Translations under genes and position numbers: made by a program
Part shown: positions 30,697 to 33,639 of the stretch, in pieces
Layout: each line of letters begins with the position of its first letter
Numbering within the stretch: the first letter of the stretch is position 1
The notes under the pieces: generated by a model
Databases searched by the model: none
What the model was told of the DNA's origin: nothing
Seen by the model: only the letters and a program-made list of their open reading frames with translations
Assembly (NCBI GenBank): GCA_947589135.1
Contig: CANPZT010000003.1
Location: 1 to 33,639 of the forward strand
Source: an uncultured Clostridia bacterium
GTDB lineage: Bacteria > Bacillota > Clostridia > TANB77 > CAG-508
Direction: 5' to 3'
Length of the DNA stretch: 33,639 nucleotides

Positions 30697-31641
30697 ATGA
30701 AAAATTTAAAAATTTCTTTAACTGCAATAATATTTGCAATAATAGTAACAATATTTACAGGAGTATATGCATATACAGGATTGGATGTAGATACAAAATA
30801 TGAAATTTCAATGCCGGATAGTTTAACAAATGGAACAGGTACTGTAAATGCGCCAGTGTCAGAAGACATGAAATACCAATTTGTTGAAATCAACAAAGAA
30901 AAATATGATACATTAAAAAAATATGAAGCTCAATTAGAATTAATGCAAGCATATATAAAAGGAGAAGCTGCAAGTTGGGAAGATAGTCAAGCAAATGCAG
31001 AATACGAAGATTTAGTTTCTAAATATGAATCTACATATAATGAAAAAATATCAGACTTATATACTCAATATACATCTATTGACAGCAATAGTATAGCTAC
31101 AGTAAGATCTTTATGGATTTATGAATTAACAGATTATAACGAAAGTAATTGGAAAAATTCTACTGATAGCAAAATAACATTAGACTTAACAACATTTACA
31201 GGAACAAAATATTATATAGCTTGGGTTAAAATAGGTGATACACTTGATGCAGAAGCTTATGTAGTTACAGGAACGAAGAAAGATGATCCAACACCAACTG
31301 ATCCAACACCAGATGATCCAACACCAACTGATCCAACACCAGATGATCCAACACCAACTGATCCAACACCAGATGACCCAACACCAGATGATCCAAAACA
31401 AGAAGAACCAAAGCAAGAAGAACCAAAGCAAGAAGAACCAAAGCAAGAAGAACCAAAGCAAGAAGAACCAAAACAAGAAGAACCAAAACAAGAAAGTCCT
31501 AAAAAAGAAGATCCAACAGATGCTTCTAATAGTGGAAAAGTATTACCAAAAACAGGTGTAAACAGTGCAATATTAGGATTAATTACAATAGCAGGAGCAT
31601 CAGCAGGAATTTCATACAGAAAATATAGAAAAATAAAATAA
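30697..31641 (+). CDS. LPXTG-anchored surface protein with Pro-rich repeat linker
   Basis: Signal peptide; [10 protein letters not shown] and KQEEP repeats; [32 protein letters not shown] sorting signal. Confidence 0.88.
   Translation: MKNLKISLTAIIFAIIVTIFTGVYAYTGLDVDTKYEISMPDSLTNGTGTVNAPVSEDMKYQFVEINKEKYDTLKKYEAQLELMQAYIKGEAASWEDSQANAEYEDLVSKYESTYNEKISDLYTQYTSIDSNSIATVRSLWIYELTDYNESNWKNSTDSKITLDLTTFTGTKYYIAWVKIGDTLDAEAYVVTGTKKDDPTPTDPTPDDPTPTDPTPDDPTPTDPTPDDPTPDDPKQEEPKQEEPKQEEPKQEEPKQEEPKQEEPKQESPKKEDPTDASNSGKVLPKTGVNSAILGLITIAGASAGISYRKYRKIK
31285..31495 (+). repeat. Two tandem repeat arrays (30-bp ccaacaccaactgatccaacaccagatgat and 15-bp aagcaagaagaacca)
   Basis: Direct reading. Confidence 0.9.
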
Positions 31642-31659
31642 TCAATATAATAAGTAAAA

Positions 31660-31687
31660 TGTCACGAGAAATCGTGGCATTTTTTTA
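31660..31687 (+). terminator. Intrinsic terminator
   Basis: tgtcacga gaaa tcgtggca followed by T7. Confidence 0.85.
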
Positions 31688-31814
31688 ACGTAACTTTAAG
31701 TGTAAACCACGAATTCTATCCGTGGATTGTTATATAAAAAATACAGATTTATAATAACTGAGAAAATAGTTGAAAAAAGTGATATAATGATGAATTGTAA
31801 AATAATATAAATAT

Positions 31815-31843
31815 TGACTTTTTATGTAAATAGTGCTATAATA
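31815..31843 (+). promoter_or_regulatory. SigmaA-type promoter for the last gene
   Basis: TTGACT, 17 bp spacer, TATAAT. Confidence 0.75.
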
Positions 31844-31938
31844 TAAATATGAGAACGCAACTCATATATGATATCTTAGGTAAAGGTATCATTAGGATCT
31901 AGCACGCACATTGAAATTAAAAAAAGGAGGGTTCTATC

Positions 31939-33507
31939 ATGAACAGAAAAATCAACAAAAAAATGCGGTTAGTAATCGTTGTTGCATTGGTATTGGCAAT
32001 GAACATTACCAGCTTTGCTGGTATTGTACCTACAACAAAGGTACAGGCAGCAGTAAGTAGTCAGGGAATTATAACCAGTGGAGAAGGTAGTCATTCGATT
32101 ACTTTATCCAATGGCGAGAAAGCTACAGTTACAGTTACTGACTGTAAGCTAACGGTGAAAGTTGGTTTTACGAATTATACTTTCAAGCCGTCTAAAAATG
32201 CAACAGAGTCAATGCTACACATTGTTGGGATGGTGGTAACTAATGGTACGCATGATTTGCTTCACATATTTGTACTTAGTGGCAAATATTACTGCATGGA
32301 TCTTAGATCTGGTGTAGTGATAGAAGCATATCGGAATACCAAAAATGGCAAGTATTGTTTGAAAACTAATGCCTCTGGATACGAGGTGTTTGGATCATCG
32401 ATAATCAACACGGAAGACTTTTATGAACGCTTAGCTATTGGTGCAGTAATGCAGAATAAGCTCATAACAAGAGCCGAGTTTGATATGATCTCACAGGGAA
32501 AAGATCCTTCTGAGGATGATTCAAAGCCAACATCAACACCGACGGCAACACCGACAGCAACACCAACAGCAACACCAACAGCAACGCCGACGGAAGCACC
32601 GACAGCAACACCGACAGCAACACCGACAGCAACGCCGACGGAAGCACCGACAGCAACACCGACAGCAACGCCGACGGAAGCACCGACAGAAGCTCCAACA
32701 GAATCAGTTACTACTCTTCCGACTCGTACGCCAGATGTACAGGTAAATTCTCATACCGAATTTGACTTTACATTCTGGTATGAGGAAGTAAGAAAAGGTA
32801 ATATTACCTGGGAGCAGTTTATGGAATTAGCTGCTTCATTCGGTTGGATTATTGACAAGGAAAGTCAGACTGTGACTCACGAGCACACAGACTATTCCTA
32901 CGATGAAAACGGTAATCTTCTCTCTGAGGATAAGACTACTGTAAGTAATTCGAACTCTACGGAAACTGGAAGTGGCAAAGTAGATGTAACCGAGAAAAAT
33001 GAAGGTAAAGTTGAGTACGAAGATAAGAAGGATGGAAAAGGTGAAGTTTCTGGAGCTGCAGATACTAAGACAGATATCCACATCATTAATCCTGTAGTTA
33101 CAGGTGATGGCAATGCAAAAAAAGATATTGTGTCTTTCAACGTTAAGAGGAAAGGTAACAAAGTAAAACTTACCAGAACTGTTAATGGATTGACAGGTAC
33201 TATTTGTATTGTGAAATTCAATAAAAAGAAGGGAATAGCAGTCTTTGACAATATATCCTATAAGGGCATTAAATATGTGGGATATACCTCAATAAGTAGG
33301 CAAATAATTTTGCTTACCAAAAAGGGAAAAGTCAAGATTATTCCTAGAGCAAAAGGTAAAGTCGGAAAGACTTATACCGCAAAAGTACTTAAAGGAAAAT
33401 GGAAGAAAGTAAAAGAGAACCAAAAAGGACTTAGCATCAGGGTAACTGATGGTAAGTCAAAGGTAAAGGGCGTAAAAAACGCTCAACCGAAAAAGATAGC
33501 AAGATGA
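31939..33507 (+). CDS. Secreted protein with TPTATPTEAP repeats, compositionally distinct from the rest of the window
   Basis: Signal peptide, GGAGGG RBS, Thr/Pro-rich linker, Lys-rich C-terminal domain; uses CGG, CGC, CGT, ACG and CCG codons rare elsewhere in the window. Confidence 0.8.
   Translation: MNRKINKKMRLVIVVALVLAMNITSFAGIVPTTKVQAAVSSQGIITSGEGSHSITLSNGEKATVTVTDCKLTVKVGFTNYTFKPSKNATESMLHIVGMVVTNGTHDLLHIFVLSGKYYCMDLRSGVVIEAYRNTKNGKYCLKTNASGYEVFGSSIINTEDFYERLAIGAVMQNKLITRAEFDMISQGKDPSEDDSKPTSTPTATPTATPTATPTATPTEAPTATPTATPTATPTEAPTATPTATPTEAPTEAPTESVTTLPTRTPDVQVNSHTEFDFTFWYEEVRKGNITWEQFMELAASFGWIIDKESQTVTHEHTDYSYDENGNLLSEDKTTVSNSNSTETGSGKVDVTEKNEGKVEYEDKKDGKGEVSGAADTKTDIHIINPVVTGDGNAKKDIVSFNVKRKGNKVKLTRTVNGLTGTICIVKFNKKKGIAVFDNISYKGIKYVGYTSISRQIILLTKKGKVKIIPRAKGKVGKTYTAKVLKGKWKKVKENQKGLSIRVTDGKSKVKGVKNAQPKKIAR
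32526..32702 (+). repeat. Tandem repeats encoding TPTATPTEAP linker
   Basis: Repeated ccgacagcaaca / ccgacggaagca units. Confidence 0.9.
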
Positions 33508-33531
33508 CATTGGTGCAATAGATCCTAAAAA

Positions 33532-33605
33532 GGAAGACCGACTGTAATACAGTCGGTCTTCCCAGACTGTTGACAAACCCTAGATTTTTTTCTAGGGTTT
33601 TCTTC
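33532..33605 (+). terminator. Two consecutive stem-loops; terminator(s) of the last gene
   Basis: ggaagaccgactgtaatacagtcggtcttcc and aaaccctagatttttttctagggttt followed by T-rich sequence. Confidence 0.75.
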
Positions 33606-33639
33606 ATATTTTATTTTTTTCTATAAAAAATAAAAATTT

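Noticed and set aside
31186-31491. Long minus-strand ORFs opposite the Pro-rich repeats (also 31265..31486 and + strand 31283..31561)
   Set aside because: Artefacts of low-complexity tandem repeats in the LPXTG gene: repetitive W/L/Q-rich translation, no RBS, wholly inside a real CDS.
31285-31495. Regular short repeats considered as a CRISPR array
   Set aside because: Repeats are contiguous codon-period tandem repeats within a coding frame, with no unique spacers.
32462-32746. ORFs in other frames over the TPTATPTEAP repeat
   Set aside because: Shadow ORFs of the tandem repeat with low-complexity LLSVLPSA / RRQHRQQ translations.

Overview
AT-rich Firmicutes/Clostridia-like chromosomal segment, apparently from a spore-forming lineage because it carries a gerA-type operon. 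Recognisable genes include gatB (3' part), rpsT, rpiB, a WecA/TagO-family transferase fused to a rubredoxin domain, an OmpR-type two-component system, a class D-like sortase with a thioester-domain surface protein, a CNNM/HlyC-like protein, a WG-repeat protein, a patatin, uvrC, DUF4153, an RlmI-like methyltransferase, an RluA-family pseudouridine synthase, secG, rnr, a pilin-like surface protein, gerA/gerB/gerC, a transglutaminase and an LPXTG protein. A compositionally different secreted protein lies at the right end. The most striking observation: three unrelated conserved genes (rpiB, the RluA-family synthase, gerA) are each split into two ORFs by a +1 frame change, and in all three the change falls exactly on an in-frame CGG codon. 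By eye I found no other in-frame CGG in the host-like genes, although about 20 out-of-frame CGG trinucleotides occur there and the other five Arg codons are used normally. This suggests that CGG is an unassigned codon in this organism and acts as a +1 frameshift signal (skip C, read GGN as Gly). The only ordinary in-frame CGG codons are in the foreign-looking last gene. Other notable items: a pair of GC-rich long-palindrome repeats, a sortase whose start codon is out of frame across a TA tract, an LPVTG protein that ends at the motif, and a 17-codon ORF with a strong RBS. No tRNA, rRNA or CRISPR was recognised.
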